Part shown: one piece after another, positions 42,841 to 55,920 of the stretch
How the letters are laid out: each line of letters opens with the position of its first letter
How positions within the stretch are numbered: position 1 is the stretch's first letter
Assembly: GCF_032854445.1 (NCBI RefSeq)
Contig: NC_088305.1
Location: 251,001-315,000 of the forward strand
DNA length: 64,000 bases
DNA from: Liolophura sinensis
Taxonomy: Eukaryota > Mollusca > Polyplacophora > Chitonida > Chitonidae
Direction: 5' to 3'
The notes under the pieces: generated by a model
What the model saw: the letters and a program-made list of their open reading frames with translations, nothing else
Told to the model about the DNA's origin: nothing
The model's database searches: none
Program-made: the position numbers and the translations under genes

Positions 42841-45039
42841 TATACAATATTTACAATAAAAATGAAATAAACGAATATCTAAATATATGAAATGAAATGA
42901 AAAAAGGAAATGAAAAAATACGTTTAACTATCATCAAAGGGAGGAAAACTGAATAACACATTTTTTTTTTCATGTGCTGGTTTACGAAATAAAGACTAAG
43001 GATTTTGTACGGTGGTCCCTTAAGTGAGTCAAGAACCATGAAATGTTATCAGCAGACTGAATAAAATAAATCATGTCTCCGTTTAACCACTGATGTGCCC
43101 AGTCTGATCAGCATTGCGATACCGTTTATTATCTGTGAGTCAAGTACGTGAGACGTGAATAGCCTAAGCCCTGTCAGGCTTGTTTACCGTTATGCCCAGC
43201 AATGGAAGTCAACACAAAGACGACATGACATTGCTAGGCGCGGATTCGCGAACACACCAAACATAAGTAAACGACTGAAGTGAGAAGGTTCTTCACTAAA
43301 TGGTTCACTATTTAAGCACTTTGATTCGTAGCTGAACAAAAGCGTTTTACAGACGTAGAGCGAGTATATGTATATGGAACGAAACCGTGGAGGGGACATG
43401 ACCAGAAAAAAATTCAACCCCAAAAAGACAATTATATAAATAGTTACAATTAAGGAGAAGAAAATTTCTTGTTAAAGGTGTAGAAAAGAAAATTTTGTAC
43501 TCGTAATTGTTGGAGTTACGGACAATAAAAAAAGATTTTTTTTCTCAAAAGTTACTGTTACTATAAATAGACTCTTATGAACAGGTCAATATCCCAGATG
43601 AAATGCACCAGAAAAAGGTGACGTACCGGTACATAATAAGTGATGTACAAGGTGTGTTAGAGTCGGATCGGCTATCTACATGTATTTGTGACGTCACGCC
43701 ATCCCTGTCATCCCTATCTACGCCACCAAAACCGCTCATATTTGAGTAGTTTTTACATTCCAGGTATGGGATATGTGTCGTTACGCAGTTATCGGTGAAT
43801 TTATCATTAATAACATTTTCACTGAATTAGCACTTTGACTACTCCAGGCTTCAAGTTAGGGTTAACGATACTGTAGTCATGTGAAGCCTGCAAAGTGCCA
43901 TTTACGTAGGCTTACATGAAGTTGTCCGCAGACCACTGGTCTCCCTTGTGTGCGGCATGTACTCATCTGACCAAAGATCAAACCGGAGTCATACCAAAGA
44001 CTTTACAAGTGAGATTTGTTGCAGCATTGAGAGATTAGAGCAAGGAACGGTACTGTTTGGCCCGGTACCAGTACAATCTGACTGGGTGGGGTGTCATGCC
44101 TGGTGTCTTCGACCTGATACTTCAGTGGCGGGAACCTCTTACGGCATGGACTCGCCCTGCCACAAGAAGACACAGTGTATATACACGCACCTAATGACTC
44201 CTCGTCGTCATATGACTGGAATATTGTTAAGTCCGACATACAACCCTATAAGCATACATACATACATACGTACATACATAACACACCGTGCTTACGGCAC
44301 GATTTATTCATGGGAAGGCAAACTGAGTACACTGACACCGCGCAGGGTGGCTCAATTTAGAGCTTTTCCTGAAGTGTACCGGGGCTACAGGCTAATATGA
44401 GGGCGCCTGCGGATATTACAGTTAATATTCCACTGCTTCATTTGGTGTATTAACTATAATGGTCCAACCAGTTAAGAAAAAAGCCTCTTTCAAGCCCGAT
44501 AAGAGATGAAGCACTTGAACGCACAGCGGAAGAAGATGTGAAAAATGTTGAAGACATGTCAGAAAATTCAGAAGTTTGTAACATGAATTAACCCTACCAG
44601 ACTGATAACATTGCAATGGTTTGGACAACAAAATAATGAGATCTGTCTATGTCATCGTACGGCTTGAGGCCATACAAGGTTCGCCTATTTCCTGTGTATA
44701 TAGTTTGTTCTCGCTCCGTTGCTATTGGTGAAAACAGAATGATTTCCACAATTATTTATCGATATATCTCAGAACTGATGAACACATATAAAATAATAAC
44801 ATGTGTCATTCTCAAAACATACCACACCATATACTCCACGCACCTGGCCATAGAAGTCGTGGGGATGAAATTATATTTTGAAAATGAAAGGTAATGCCAT
44901 CGAATAAAACGTTCAAAATGATTTTAAGTTCCCAAATATTTATGTATGCTTATATCACATTGTTATTATACCAAAATATGGTCTCAAATAAACACCATAC
45001 AAATAAACACCATACACAAATTATTTTCAAATGTCATTT
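42841..45039. other. Gene-poor interval
   Basis: Contains a (CATA)n run at about 44258-44290. A 150-codon plus-strand ORF at 43948-44400 runs through that microsatellite and matches nothing I know. Confidence 0.35.
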
Positions 45040-45215
45040 TCCCCTGCATGAGAAGGTCTGCCAGGAATTTACGGATAGTCGTGGGTTTACTCGGGTTCTG
45101 AACGGTTTCCTCCCACCATAATTCTTGCCTTTGCCGCCAAGTGAAACTTGCTTGCCGCCAAGTGAAATATTCCTGAATACGGTGTAAAACATCAATCAAT
45201 TACATAAATAAATAA
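45040..45215 (+). mobile_element. SINE 3' part with small internal duplication
   Basis: gagaaggtctgccagg, 'cggatagtcgtgggtttac', gtttcctcccaccataattc, then ccgccaagtgaaac/ccgccaagtgaaat in tandem and a 'taaataaataaatgaa' tail. Confidence 0.75.
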
Positions 45216-45917
45216 ATGAATCATTTTCTCCTGAAAATCATATTTACAAATAACTTTCCACAACCTTTCCATATAACGATTTGCATCAATCTTTCGTTTT
45301 CTCTATATAACCCTGACCCTGATCATAACCTTAACAAGATAAATCATTTCACATTGACTGAAATTCCAGTTCTTCTGTACACAAAAGTTACGTGCTTTTA
45401 GACACCAATTATTAACGTATGATGAAATTTGATGCCAGCGTACACACAGGAAAGGCCACGCACAACGTCATTGCTAAGGAAAACACGACCTTTGACACAT
45501 GGCAACGAATTAAACAAACTAAATTACAGATTACCTAATCGATTCCAGTTGCAAATACCATAGTTTCAGACACGAACCACTTTATGGACGTCAGGTAAGG
45601 TTAGACAGTTTGGTTGGTTGTGCAGTGCTTAAACTGGGTCACGTGTCTCAGTTGTACGCAGAAATTGATGTTTCAGGCTGTAGTCAAGGATGTTGTAATT
45701 ATACTACGGCTATCAGTTTTATGATGGAAGGATACCGCAGCCACGTGAAAATCATGCACCACCCTACTGATGTATTTATTTGATTATCTGTCAGGTTAAT
45801 TGGTGAAGGAACTGGGCAGAAAACACCAGAGAAAACCCACAAGCTCTAAACTGACACGTTCCTGACACACTTCCATGTATTAAAACGTTAGCAGCTTAAA
45901 AGAAAAGACCACATGGG

Positions 45918-46070
45918 GAGTCCTCCGTGGCTCAGTTCGTTAGCGGGCTAGAGCAGCGTAATGACACAGAAGCCTCTCACCAATACGATTACTGTGAGTT
46001 CAAGTCCAGCTCATGCTGGCTTCCTCTCCGGCTCTACGTGGGAAGGTCTGCAAGCAACCTGCGGATGTGG
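45918..46070 (+). mobile_element. SINE 5' part, truncated beside a tandem array
   Basis: A-box ccgtggctcagttcgttagc, B-box gagttcaagtcc, 'acgtgggaaggtctgcaagc', then it breaks off after aacctgcggatg. The 20-bp array starts ~75 bp later. Confidence 0.85.
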
Positions 46071-46144
46071 TTATGTTCAGTGTTGTCCTTTCTTTTAAGC
46101 TTAATATAAAGCCTTATATTTGCATTTATTTTAGAAGCGACTTT

Positions 46145-47815
46145 ATAGGTCGGTCGTTTTGTCCGTCTGTGAGTCGTTCTGTCCGTCTGCGAGTCGTTCT
46201 GTCCGTCTTCAGGGCGTTCTGACTGTCTGTGTGTCGTTCTGTTTGTCTGTATGTCATTCTGACTGTCTGTGGGTCGTTCTGGCTATCTGCGGGTGGTTCT
46301 GGTCGTCTGTGGGTCGTTCTGTTTGTCTGCATGTCATGCTGAATGTCTGCGGGTCGTTCTGTCTGTCTGTAAGTCGTTCTAACTGTTTGTGTGTCGTTCT
46401 GTTTGTCTGCATGTCTTTCTGACTGTCTGTTTGTCGTTCTGACTGTCTTTGGGTCGTTCTGGCTATCTGCGGGTGGTTCTGGTCGTCTGTGGGTAGTTCT
46501 GACTGTCTGTGGGCGGTTCTGTTTGTCTGTGGGTCGTTCTGACGGTCTGTGGGTCGTTCTGACTGTCTGCGTTTCGTTCTGTCTGTCTCAGTGTTGTTCT
46601 GACTGTCTGTGTGTCGTTCTGAATGTCTTCGTGTCGTTCTGACTGTCTGCGGGTCGCTCTGTATGTCTGCGGGTCGTTCTGACTGTCTGTGTGTCGTTCT
46701 GACTGTCTGTGGGTCGTTCTGGTTGTCTTCGGGTGGTTCTGGTCCTTTGTGGATTGTTCTGATAGTCTGTGTGTCGTTCTGGCTGTCTGCGGGTGGTTCT
46801 GGTCCTTTGTGGATTGTTCTGACTGTCTGTGTGTCGTTCTGACTGTCTGTGGGTCACTCTATTCCTCTGTGGATCGTTTTGATTGTGTGCGGATCGTTCT
46901 GTCTGTCTGCGTGTCGTTGTGACTGTCTGCGGGTGGTTTTGTCTGTCTGCGTGTCGTTGTGACTGTCTGTGGGTTGTTCTGTCCATCTGCGGGTCCTTTT
47001 GAGTGTCTGCGGGTCGTTCTGTCTGCAAGTAGTTCTGATCTGATTGTCTGTGGGTCGTTCTGATTGTCTGTGGGTCGTTTTATTCTTCTTTGAGTCATTC
47101 TGTTTGGGTGTCGTTCTGACTATCTGTCTGTTTGTCGTTCTGACTGTCCGTCTGTCGTTCTAACTGTCTGTTTGTCGTTCTGACAGTCTGTGTGGCGTTC
47201 TGACTGTCTGCGTGTCGTCCTGACTGTCTTGGGGTGGTTCTGGTCGTCTGTGGATCGTTCTGACTGTCTGCGTTTCGTTCTGTCTGTCTGCGTGTCGTTC
47301 TGACATTTTGCATGTCGTTTCGACTGTCTGCGTGCCGTTCCGACTGTGTGTTTGTCGTTTTGACTGTCTGTCTGTCATTCTTACTGTCTGCCTGTCGTTC
47401 TGGCTGTCTGTCTGTCGTTCTGATTGCCTGTTTGTCGTTCTGACGGTCTGTGGATCGTTCTGCCTGTTCTCAAGTCGTTCTATTCGTCTGAGAGTCGTTC
47501 TGACTGCGTGTCGTTCTGATTGTCTGTGTGTCGTTTTGTCTGTCTGCGTGTCGTTCCGACTGTCTGTGTGCCGTTCTGACTGTCTGTCTGTCGTTCAGTC
47601 TGTCTGCTGGTCGTTTTGTCTGTCTGCCTGTCGTTCTGCGTGTCGTTCTGACTGTCTGTCTGTTCGTCGTTCTGACTGTCTGTCTGTCGTTCTGACTGTC
47701 TGTCTGTCCCTCTTTCTGACTGTCTGTTTGTCGTTCTGACTGTCTGTGTGTCGTTCTGATTGTCTACGGATCGTCCTGACCGTTTTCAGGTCGTTCTGTC
47801 AGTATGTGGGTCGTG
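46145..47815 (+). repeat. 20-bp tandem array, ~83 copies
   Basis: The unit is 'gtctgtgggtcgttctgact', with the variable middle (gtgg, cggg, tgtg, tctg) changing from copy to copy. Occasional longer units (ggtggttctggtcctttg) recur as pairs near 46735 and 46795, showing multi-unit duplication. Confidence 0.95.
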
Positions 47816-48910
47816 TCTTTCAACAGGGGCTTCCTGTATGTTTTAACATTTTCATTTACTTAACGAGGGCCCTTGGTGCAAAACAATATGAAAGTATATA
47901 CAGCGAATGTCACGTCTGCAAGGAATATAATTTGCGTTTGTTCACTTATAGGGTGGATACCAATGTTATTGCTGTAGGAAACAGGAGTACCTGCGCTAAA
48001 CCACTAACCTTTGGCAAATTACTGGCGAACTTTCCCACGTGTGACGTATACAGAAGTGGTCTTCAACGAACGTTAGACTGCGCACCCTGCAACACGAGCG
48101 CATTGTCACTAAAGCCATATAAACAGTGTAATAGTCTAACAGGCCTACTAATACCTGAAAGTTACTGACATCTGCTACAATACTTAGAATATCGACGAAT
48201 AGCCCATGATATCAATGATAGGCAAAATGGAACAAACAAGTATAGAAGAAAGAGTTTACATTAATTATGAGTTAATACGATCTTCCCAAAACGGTAGTTA
48301 GATAACACGTGGTCAACTACCTAATGTGCTCAGTGGTCACAAAAACTTGCATTATACAGAAATTTTGTAACTATACAGTTCGCAGGATGTCCTAATTGCA
48401 GTATGCAAACAGAAAGTCATTACACTTAACGGTGTTTGGTTGAACAGTGATGTGATAATCAGTTGTTTGCAGATAAACACGTTACATACATCATTAGCAT
48501 ATAAATTAAATTATTATACCATTAGCGTTCCCCATATCAATCAGTACGACTTCACCCGAAGCAAAGTAGTGTTTGGTGCAGATTTGGAGAAGCTATCTGT
48601 GTAATGGAAGTGGGCATTACTAGAGAAGCTAGCCCGTGTTAACAAACAGGCAGTAATTGAGACGGTATCTCCGTGCATACATATAAGCGACAATTGCTGC
48701 TTATTTAAGTGATTCGTGATTTAATCTGACATCTGTTGCATTGTTCCCAGCTTAGCTTTCAGAATGCAGGTTTGCAGAACTACCGTTACATATAGGCACA
48801 ATCTACAGTCACTATGCACCTAGCTGGGGCTTGGTTTTCTCGTCCACGCTCTCCTACATGTGTCAAAACGTGCCCCATAAACACGGACTTCAAGTCATAA
48901 CAAACTAATT
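47816..48910. other. Gene-poor interval
   Basis: An ORF running out of the 20-bp array ends at 48168. The non-repeat part of its product is unrecognised. No other feature seen. Confidence 0.35.
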
Positions 48911-48914
48911 CTGA

Positions 48915-49116
48915 CTTAGCAGTATTATCATTATAGGGATTACACGTTCTGAATAGAGCACAGATTCTAGTGCTGGAAATTGGCTGAGACTAGTGCAAGT
49001 TTGGAACCAGCGATCTCAGAGTCAGACACCCGCCGTGGTCTCAGCCAATTCGCAGCATAAGAATATGTGCTCTATTCAGAAAGTGTAAACCCTAATAATG
49101 ATAATTCTGTTACTTA
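48915..49116. mobile_element. MITE-like inverted repeat (foldback)
   Basis: Left arm ~48917-48990 (attatcattatagggattac, 'ttctgaatagagcacag', aattggctgagac) is the reverse complement of the right arm ~49038-49113 at roughly 85% identity. They surround a ~47-bp centre. Arms this long with a short centre fit a non-autonomous DNA transposon. No target duplication could be fixed. Confidence 0.75.
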
Positions 49117-49545
49117 ATCCACTTTCTAAACGGCATCTATACCTGTCTGATATAATTCTGACTTTTTCTTACCACCTAGTTATTTCATGAATACCTAAAA
49201 GTTGTAACCTTACATTTAAGATAAACGAATTTCGAAAACCGTCATTTTCGACTCGAGCCTTCAGTACTCGGCAATGTCCGGTAAAACGGCGATAATCAAG
49301 AATCGTCAATCTCGTCGAAAACTGCAGCTTCTGACACCGGGAGAAATAAAAAAATGAAAATAAAAAATATGAAACAAATGTTCAACACATGTGTGAGTAC
49401 TCGGGGACCCCAGAAAGCAGATGGAAACAATGTAGACGGGAAAATAATCGGCCTTGAAGAGCATTTGATATTGTGGTGACGACGGGACTGGTGTCTGATA
49501 TTTGATTTTTGTTTAATCAATGAACAAAAGTACCGTATAGCAACT
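49117..49545. other. Interval between MITE and transposase remnant
   Basis: No feature recognised; it could include the left end of the Tc1 element, but I found no clear terminal repeat. Confidence 0.3.
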
Positions 49546-49551
49546 GTTGTT

Positions 49552-50407
49552 ATGGAGAAGATGGGTATGGCATTCATGGGAACCGCCCATGCCAACATTG
49601 CAACGACCTTCGGCTGCTCTCGTGTAACTGTGTCAAACTTGATGCAACGTTACGGACAGACAGGGCAGAAATCGGACAGACCAAGAACAGGCAGGCCTAG
49701 GGTAACTACACCCAGAGAAGACGGGTACCTGCACACCTTACACCTGAGAAACCGCTTCCTGACAGTGACACCGGGTCAGTTGACAGACCGTGCCCAGGAG
49801 ACTTATGGCTCACAGAATTAGGGCCTATCGACCACTGTTGACAGCCGAACATCGTCGCCAGAGGTTGTGATGGGCTCGAATTGTACGCCGTTGGCTTCAA
49901 CGTGATTGGCAACGTGTTGTTTCTGTTTCGAGCCGATGGCAGACAGCGAGTTTACCGTCAAAAACGCAAACGAACGGCTGCATCATGCGTCCAGGAGGTG
50001 GCAACATGATGGAGTGGGGTGGGATTTGTAGAGAGGAACGGGCACCACTGGTCATCATCTACGGGAACCTAACAGAACAACGTTATGTTCCTGTTGTCCT
50101 GTCATTCCTTCAACAGCACCCACGTGGTGTCCTCTACCAGCATGACAACGCCAGACCCCATACATCTCGAGTTGTGCAGAACTTCCTGGACGCCACCTAC
50201 GTCAACCTCTTGCCGTGGCCTGCACGTTCCCCAGATATATCCCCCAAAGAACACCTTTGGGATATCATGGGTCGTCGAGTAAGACAACGGCCACGCCTTG
50301 CAGCCAACCGACAACAACTCGCTCTCCAAGATGAATGGCAACGAATCCCACGTCATCTCATCAGACGACTGACTTTGTATGCGTCGGAGAGTTTTTGCAG
50401 GCATTGA
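49552..50407 (+). pseudogene. Tc1/mariner-type transposase, broken
   Basis: Three frame-shifted pieces of a Tc1-like DDE transposase. Piece one (49552-49821) has the helix-turn-helix part (ATTFGCSRVTVSNLMQRYG, RPRTGRPRVTT). Piece two (about 49815-49960) reads RAYRPLLTAEHRRQRL, a TGA stop at 49868, then WARIVRRWLQRDWQRVV. It jumps to LFRADGRQRVYRQ, missing the short segment that should carry the first catalytic Asp. Piece three (49985-50407) has NMMEWGGI, HDNARPHT and PARSPDISPKEHLWDIM, with Asp and Glu separated by 34 residues (DD34E type). Not functional. Confidence 0.92.
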
Positions 50408-50689
50408 AGCAAGTGGTGGCCATACGTGATATTGATTGGTTTTGACTTATTTTAAAAATAATCAACTTTTTGTATACTCTCCTCATTGTTAACCAGGATG
50501 GAATTGCCGTTTTTCTACTCCTGCTCTGCTTGTTAACTTGTAAAATGATTTGAGGGCTGCTTTGTTCGTTCTTATTCAAGAAATTCAATATCTAAAGTCA
50601 TTGGTCTTTTCAATATATTAAACTTCAGTGATCCTGATTTTTGCTTTGGCAAAATAAATTGATTTGAACTGTTTGTAAAGTTCTAAAGG

Positions 50690-53600
50690 TTTATTCACCC
50701 GTCTGTCTAGTGGACATCTAGCGTGGTAGAGACATATTTCTCATACCGCAAGGCCTTCTGTGCTGATGTTGGTCTCGAACGACATGCATGTAGGTGCGCA
50801 CTTGACCCATCTACTTCCAAGTAATAATCATTTTTACCGGCATTTACAGATACTATCAACAACATTTTATGGATCATTAATCGGAGAAGTTATTAGCGAC
50901 GAGAACATATTCCCGTGTTTAGTGTATTGGTTACATGTCCTTGTGAATTGCACGGTATTTTCACTTTTTAGGCTTGACTCCGGTTTCGTACATCCACAAA
51001 ACTAACCGCTGTACAATTTAAGTAAAACATTCTCTAGTATGGTGTTCAACAACAAACAAATGAGAAAATAAGCGACTGGCCTGAACTGAATTCTACATGT
51101 CTTCTCGTCGCATGCTCCCTGATGGATATTAACGCTTACTCACCTTGATTCCCCTTGGTTTTGTTTTCGGGAAGATTCGGTATGCCTCACCCTAGGTTCA
51201 CAGATAATTGCCTCTGAAGCATGGCTCCAATATCAAATTCTGTTGAGATGAAGGCTCAAGCGTTAGTACGAAGAAAGTTTAACACAACGGCGACGCTGGT
51301 GCGTATTTGAAGCTGTCATAACACAACTTATCGAAGACCTCCGCCTCTATTGAAAACAGTTTACAGGTGCAGGTATTTGCAACGACCGTATGTTTTAGAA
51401 AGCTACGACAAATCTGCCACTGCGGTGATGATGGAATCCAGAACAATAAACTTCTAGAGACTTTCATTTATCCGTCATGTGAAGTTCCCTGGTTCACACG
51501 ACGAGTAATGCCAACGCAATGTTCCATTTTTTATATACCTGAGCAGGCTTCGAATGACAAAACAGTGCATTATGTAGAATACCCAGGAAACTCTGACAGA
51601 CAAAATGAACACCAATGTTACATGGACATGTGCCGCAAACAACAAAACTACAGCAAGCATGGTGGCCAAATCCACTCGCTAAGTATCGGTTTTGTACACG
51701 GCTTTGTGGACATTCCACAAGAAATTCCCTGTTCGGATTGCTATTGATGAACAACACCTGAGACTACCTGTTCTTTGTCATGTATCCTCCCTTAACGGAT
51801 GAATTAAGATTACATGGATGTCATGCCATCCAGGAAACTGGGTTCAACGTTTACGAAAACTGGTTAAGCCTCGCTCACCAGCCCAGGAAGTTTTACATTA
51901 TGAGCTTGTGTGCCGGATATGTTAAACAATTGACGGCGGTCTTTCACTTGTAACAATGCCCAGATCAAATGACTGCTTTGAACATGGCGTGTTTAATAAT
52001 GGATTAATAAGCGTGGTGAAGATAAGCTTCGAAGAATAGTTGTCCAGTGAGCAAAGACTATTGTTGGCAGTACAATGTCATTTGTACCGGAAACGAGCTA
52101 TGTTCACTTGTCACGTGCGCTATACAATTCAACACGCGACACCATGACAACGGCTCGACGCCATTTTCCTATTGGCGATTGAGTTATTCGAGAATTAGTA
52201 AATAGGTTTCGTGATAGACATTCTCAGTTCAAACAGCGATTCGATTGGCTGTACATGCCAGCAGAATTGCGTTTAACTAAAGATTCTAATGTTCACGGCG
52301 ATGACAACAATCACGGAGCTGGTAAAATTCGTTCTAATTAGCGCCAACAACCATTGCGCGGTGTTTGTATTGGTTATGAATTGTAAACAGTGAGTAAAGA
52401 GAACGGGGTGATGTGTTCCACTGCTCCACATGAGCAGTTGAAAAAAAAACAGAAAACAATAGGTGAAGCTAATCAAGGCATTTCAAAAAGAGATCAAAGG
52501 AAGAGACGAAAAGTCGGTTTATCTTGTTCGAAAAAATAGTGCCTATGGGCAAAACACCGATCTCTGAAAACGACTACAAAATCTTTTCCAGATCGTACGA
52601 GGATGATTCACGGGTTTGGAATTCACGTGCTGTTTTTCTAATTACGTGTGAATTCATCTGTATATTAATGGTGTTCTATACCGGCACAGTGTTTTACCGG
52701 CTTGTCTTTTGATCGCTAGAGCACATGTGTTGCGGGTTGAAGCCGAGATTTGGACAGGGATTTTGTACCCACCCATAATATGGCCTGCTTTTCTATACGT
52801 CACACGTGGACAGTTTGCAGTAATTTGGTAAACGTCGATGGTATGCATTCCTGCTTCCTTCATCTATAAACACTCACCTCTTTATATTATAAATTATATT
52901 AGAATTCATCGGTTCTTCTCATACAGAGTATAATACGAGCTTCAAGGGATGGATTATGTACACTAGAGTTAAAAAGATAGGAATTATATGCATTGTCATC
53001 TCCCTTCTGAAAATAGTGAAAACCAGAACTGGGTTCGAACTCATGTTTTAGATGACGTGAGCTTTCAGTGGACAGTGTCTGTTCAAGATAACAATGGTGG
53101 TCCCGGCATCAGGTACGAATTGGTATCAAAAACCCATAACTGCTTTACATAAAACCTCTGAGCGTCCTGACTGGTACAATCCAAAATACCTCTCTATTTC
53201 TGTTTAACAAATACCCAACAGGCAAACATGTAGCTTTTTATTGACGTATCTATAGACGGTAATATCACAGTAAAGTCATAAATTATGTTATCAATGGGCG
53301 GACTTCTATAGAGGACATGGATTGACTGGGAACAACACAACGTCCGGTTTCGACTGGGCCTCAATTGCCGTCCCTTTTTCTGCACTATCGGAATTATCGA
53401 TTGGTTGGAAATTGTCGTCAATTACGATCGGCAAGACTCGTGGGTTTCCGACCAAGGTCGGAATAGAGCGTTGGGAAACTCTTAATGCAAAAGTGAGTCC
53501 ATTTCTCGAAATGATCAGCGCCAGTGCTATAAATATATTGCAAATTCGTTCGTTGTATTAAACAGACTGAATTATTCAGTTCCATTTGGACCGTCCATTA

Positions 53601-54920
53601 TACGGAGCCGTAAAAAGGCATAGTAATTTTTCACGCCGTTCGACGTAACTACGTCGCACGATCTAACACACTGCAGACCAATGCCAAAACGCCTTACTCC
53701 TTGTCAGCTGTATTTGGTACAATATGACTGGAAAGGTGATTTCAGCGGAATCGCTGACTGGTTGATTATCTCGGAGTCCTACGGAGATAATTATGCTGGG
53801 TTGGTGATAATCACATCCATGTAAAGATGCAGTGAAAGAGACTGGATATTACAAGCCTTTTTCATGCCATTTACGGTATATTGTATACCACTTCACCATC
53901 TCGACAAGCAAGAAACTCTCCAGTTTATTTCTTAATTTTTGGGAATGACTTCAAACATTCCTTCTATTTCAACCCTTTTAGCACCATAGAGACAAATACC
54001 TTAACCAATATTTTCATTGAGAGTTTTTCTTTCTTTCTCTTCCTACGACAGTCGGGTTAGTGGAAGGCACTTACGTTTCTATGCAACTCATCTGACCCGG
54101 TATTTCCTTTACTCTTCCAACGCTTTCTTTCATCACAGCAAAGACACATAATATTGCTAAAATACAGAAAGTTTTCTAAGGAGACAAGTTCGCTGTTGAT
54201 TTCCTCTTATCACAAAAAGTGTAGGTCACGCACAAAGGCCAAATGTGTCAAAAGCACAGTTCAAACAATATTGCTACGACCATTGCATGGATCAGCTCTT
54301 CGACAGAGACGAGCAGACTACCCTGTTCCAGTGCATAAGCAATTCTTGACGGAATCCAATATGGTTATCAGAGCAGGCGATACTAAATTACAGGCACTGC
54401 ACGTCAGAGATAATTATTGCTCCACACACATAAATCATGATATTGTCTTCTTCTAATTACATATAACGATTCAATTAGGTTGTTGTTGTAATTGATGAAC
54501 GATGTTGTGTAACTCGCGATCATCGATCCTTTCGAAATATAATGTCAAAATTCAGCAACGTGTATATAAATAAAGTACACCCTCTTGAGTACTTGGTAGA
54601 TCGATCATAGAAGAAAAACAACAAAATGAATCCATCATAGTGGTGGTTTTACAAAGTGAGTCAGTGTACCGGATGTGACCATAGCTCTGTCATCGACGTG
54701 GCGTAGGTGTCTTGAATTGTACTTTCTTGGCGATTCCTAAATGGTAACCGCTCGTTAAAAGAAAAAACCGAGCCACGCGTGAAATAATATCAAAAGATAC
54801 CCAATATTATTTAAACCGAATCTTTTTTTACGACATTGCCCTACTCCGGAAAATTTACCTACTGGACGGCGGCCAGGCTTCCATGTGGAGTGGACCTACC
54901 AGAAACCGATCACCGTGAAC
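50690..54920. other. Gene-poor interval
   Basis: Unique, fairly AT-rich sequence over 4.2 kb. ORFs of 126 codons (51367-51747, plus) and 62 codons (52524-52712, plus) are unrecognised and not clearly coding. A diverged SINE tail lies at 51003-51065. Confidence 0.4.
51003..51065 (+). mobile_element. Diverged SINE tail
   Basis: 'ctctagtatggtgttcaaca' with a preceding taagtaaaacatt and an aaacaaatgag tail parallels the 3' end of the SINE copies. Confidence 0.35.
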
Positions 54921-54923
54921 CGC

Positions 54924-55165
54924 ATGTGACTTGCCGAGGTGGTTAGAGTGCCAGTGCGGCGCAAGGAGCCTCTCACCAATGGGGTCGCCAATTCATGCTG
55001 GCTTCCTCTCCGGTCGAACGTGGGAAGGTCTCCCTGCAACCTAGAGATGGTCGTGTGTTTCTCTCGGGCTCTGCCCAGTTTTCTCCCACCAGAATACTGG
55101 CCGACGTCGCAGAAGTGAAATATTCTTGACGACGGCGTAAAACACCAGTCAAATAAATAAGTCCT
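54924..55165 (+). mobile_element. tRNA-like SINE, near full length, small body deletion
   Basis: Head gaggtggttagagtgccag, 'ctctcaccaatggggtcgcc' (the B-box gagttcaagtcc is deleted), ctggcttcctctccggtcg, gggctctgcccag, 'cgtaaaacaccagtcaaata' and tail. Confidence 0.85.
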
Positions 55166-55890
55166 CGTGACTTGACTTATCAATCTATTATTTATTTGTT
55201 TTGATTGTAGTTTAACGCATTAGCCAAGAACTTTGCATTTATAGGCCTATACAATGGAGGTGAGAATTATGTATGGAGCCTAGTAATTGTTATTTAAGGA
55301 AAATACATATCCTAATTTGAACTTCTTTGTCCGTATACTAGATAAATATATATATTACCGAACTCGAAAATTTCAACTTCTTAGCCAAAAATCATTTCAT
55401 GGAATGATTTAGTTATCGCTGCTGATCATATCAGCTTTATTTTTTAGTGTAAAGATCGTAATTTTCAATCACAATTTGAACTTCTTTGGCGATTTTTGTT
55501 ATGTAAAGAACAATTTTAAACTCACCTTAATCTGTAATCGCCTATGGTTCTTAAGGTCACGACGGAGTAGAATTCAAAAGCCTAAAACCGGAGCAGCGAC
55601 GATAATGTGAGGGTAGAGAGATAGTCATATTTACCTCCCTTTGGGCTTTATTCTAACTGCTTATTATACACGCCTCCAAGCACCATGATGTCAGGGATGA
55701 CAAAAATTTGACCGACTGACAAACAAACAGTAAAGTTTATGGAGATATTTGACGCAAACTAAAAACTTCATGGCTTGTGGACATATTCTACGTAAAATTA
55801 GCTACGATATCATGCAGTGAAAATTCTTATATAATTAACGTGTTTTAATTTCGTATTACAGGGTCCATTTCAAAAATAAAATATGGAGAG
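55166..55890. other. Interval downstream of the FAD oxidoreductase gene
   Basis: AT-rich unique sequence; nothing coding recognised. Confidence 0.4.
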
Positions 55891-55896
55891 TTTATT
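55891..55896 (-). promoter_or_regulatory. Polyadenylation signal of the FAD oxidoreductase gene
   Basis: AATAAA on the minus strand, about 25 bp after the stop at 55921. The implied 3' UTR would be very short. Confidence 0.5.
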
Positions 55897-55920
55897 CCGC
55901 TTGCCGACTGTCCGACGACT

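Noticed and set aside
43948-44400. 150-codon plus-strand ORF
   Set aside because: It runs through a CATA microsatellite, has no recognisable domain, and I see no splice or promoter support.
46126-47739. Several ORFs of 70-146 codons on both strands
   Set aside because: Translations of the 20-bp array only.
47746-48168. 140-codon ORF after the 20-bp array
   Set aside because: The first ~30 codons are array; the rest matches nothing I know and lacks other support.
51367-51747. 126-codon plus-strand ORF with many Cys
   Set aside because: No family recognised, and overlapping minus-strand ORFs are of similar length; could be chance.
52524-52712. Short ORF with a C-terminal hydrophobic stretch (possible 55-residue membrane peptide)
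   Set aside because: The hydrophobic end is suggestive but length is within chance and no context supports a gene.
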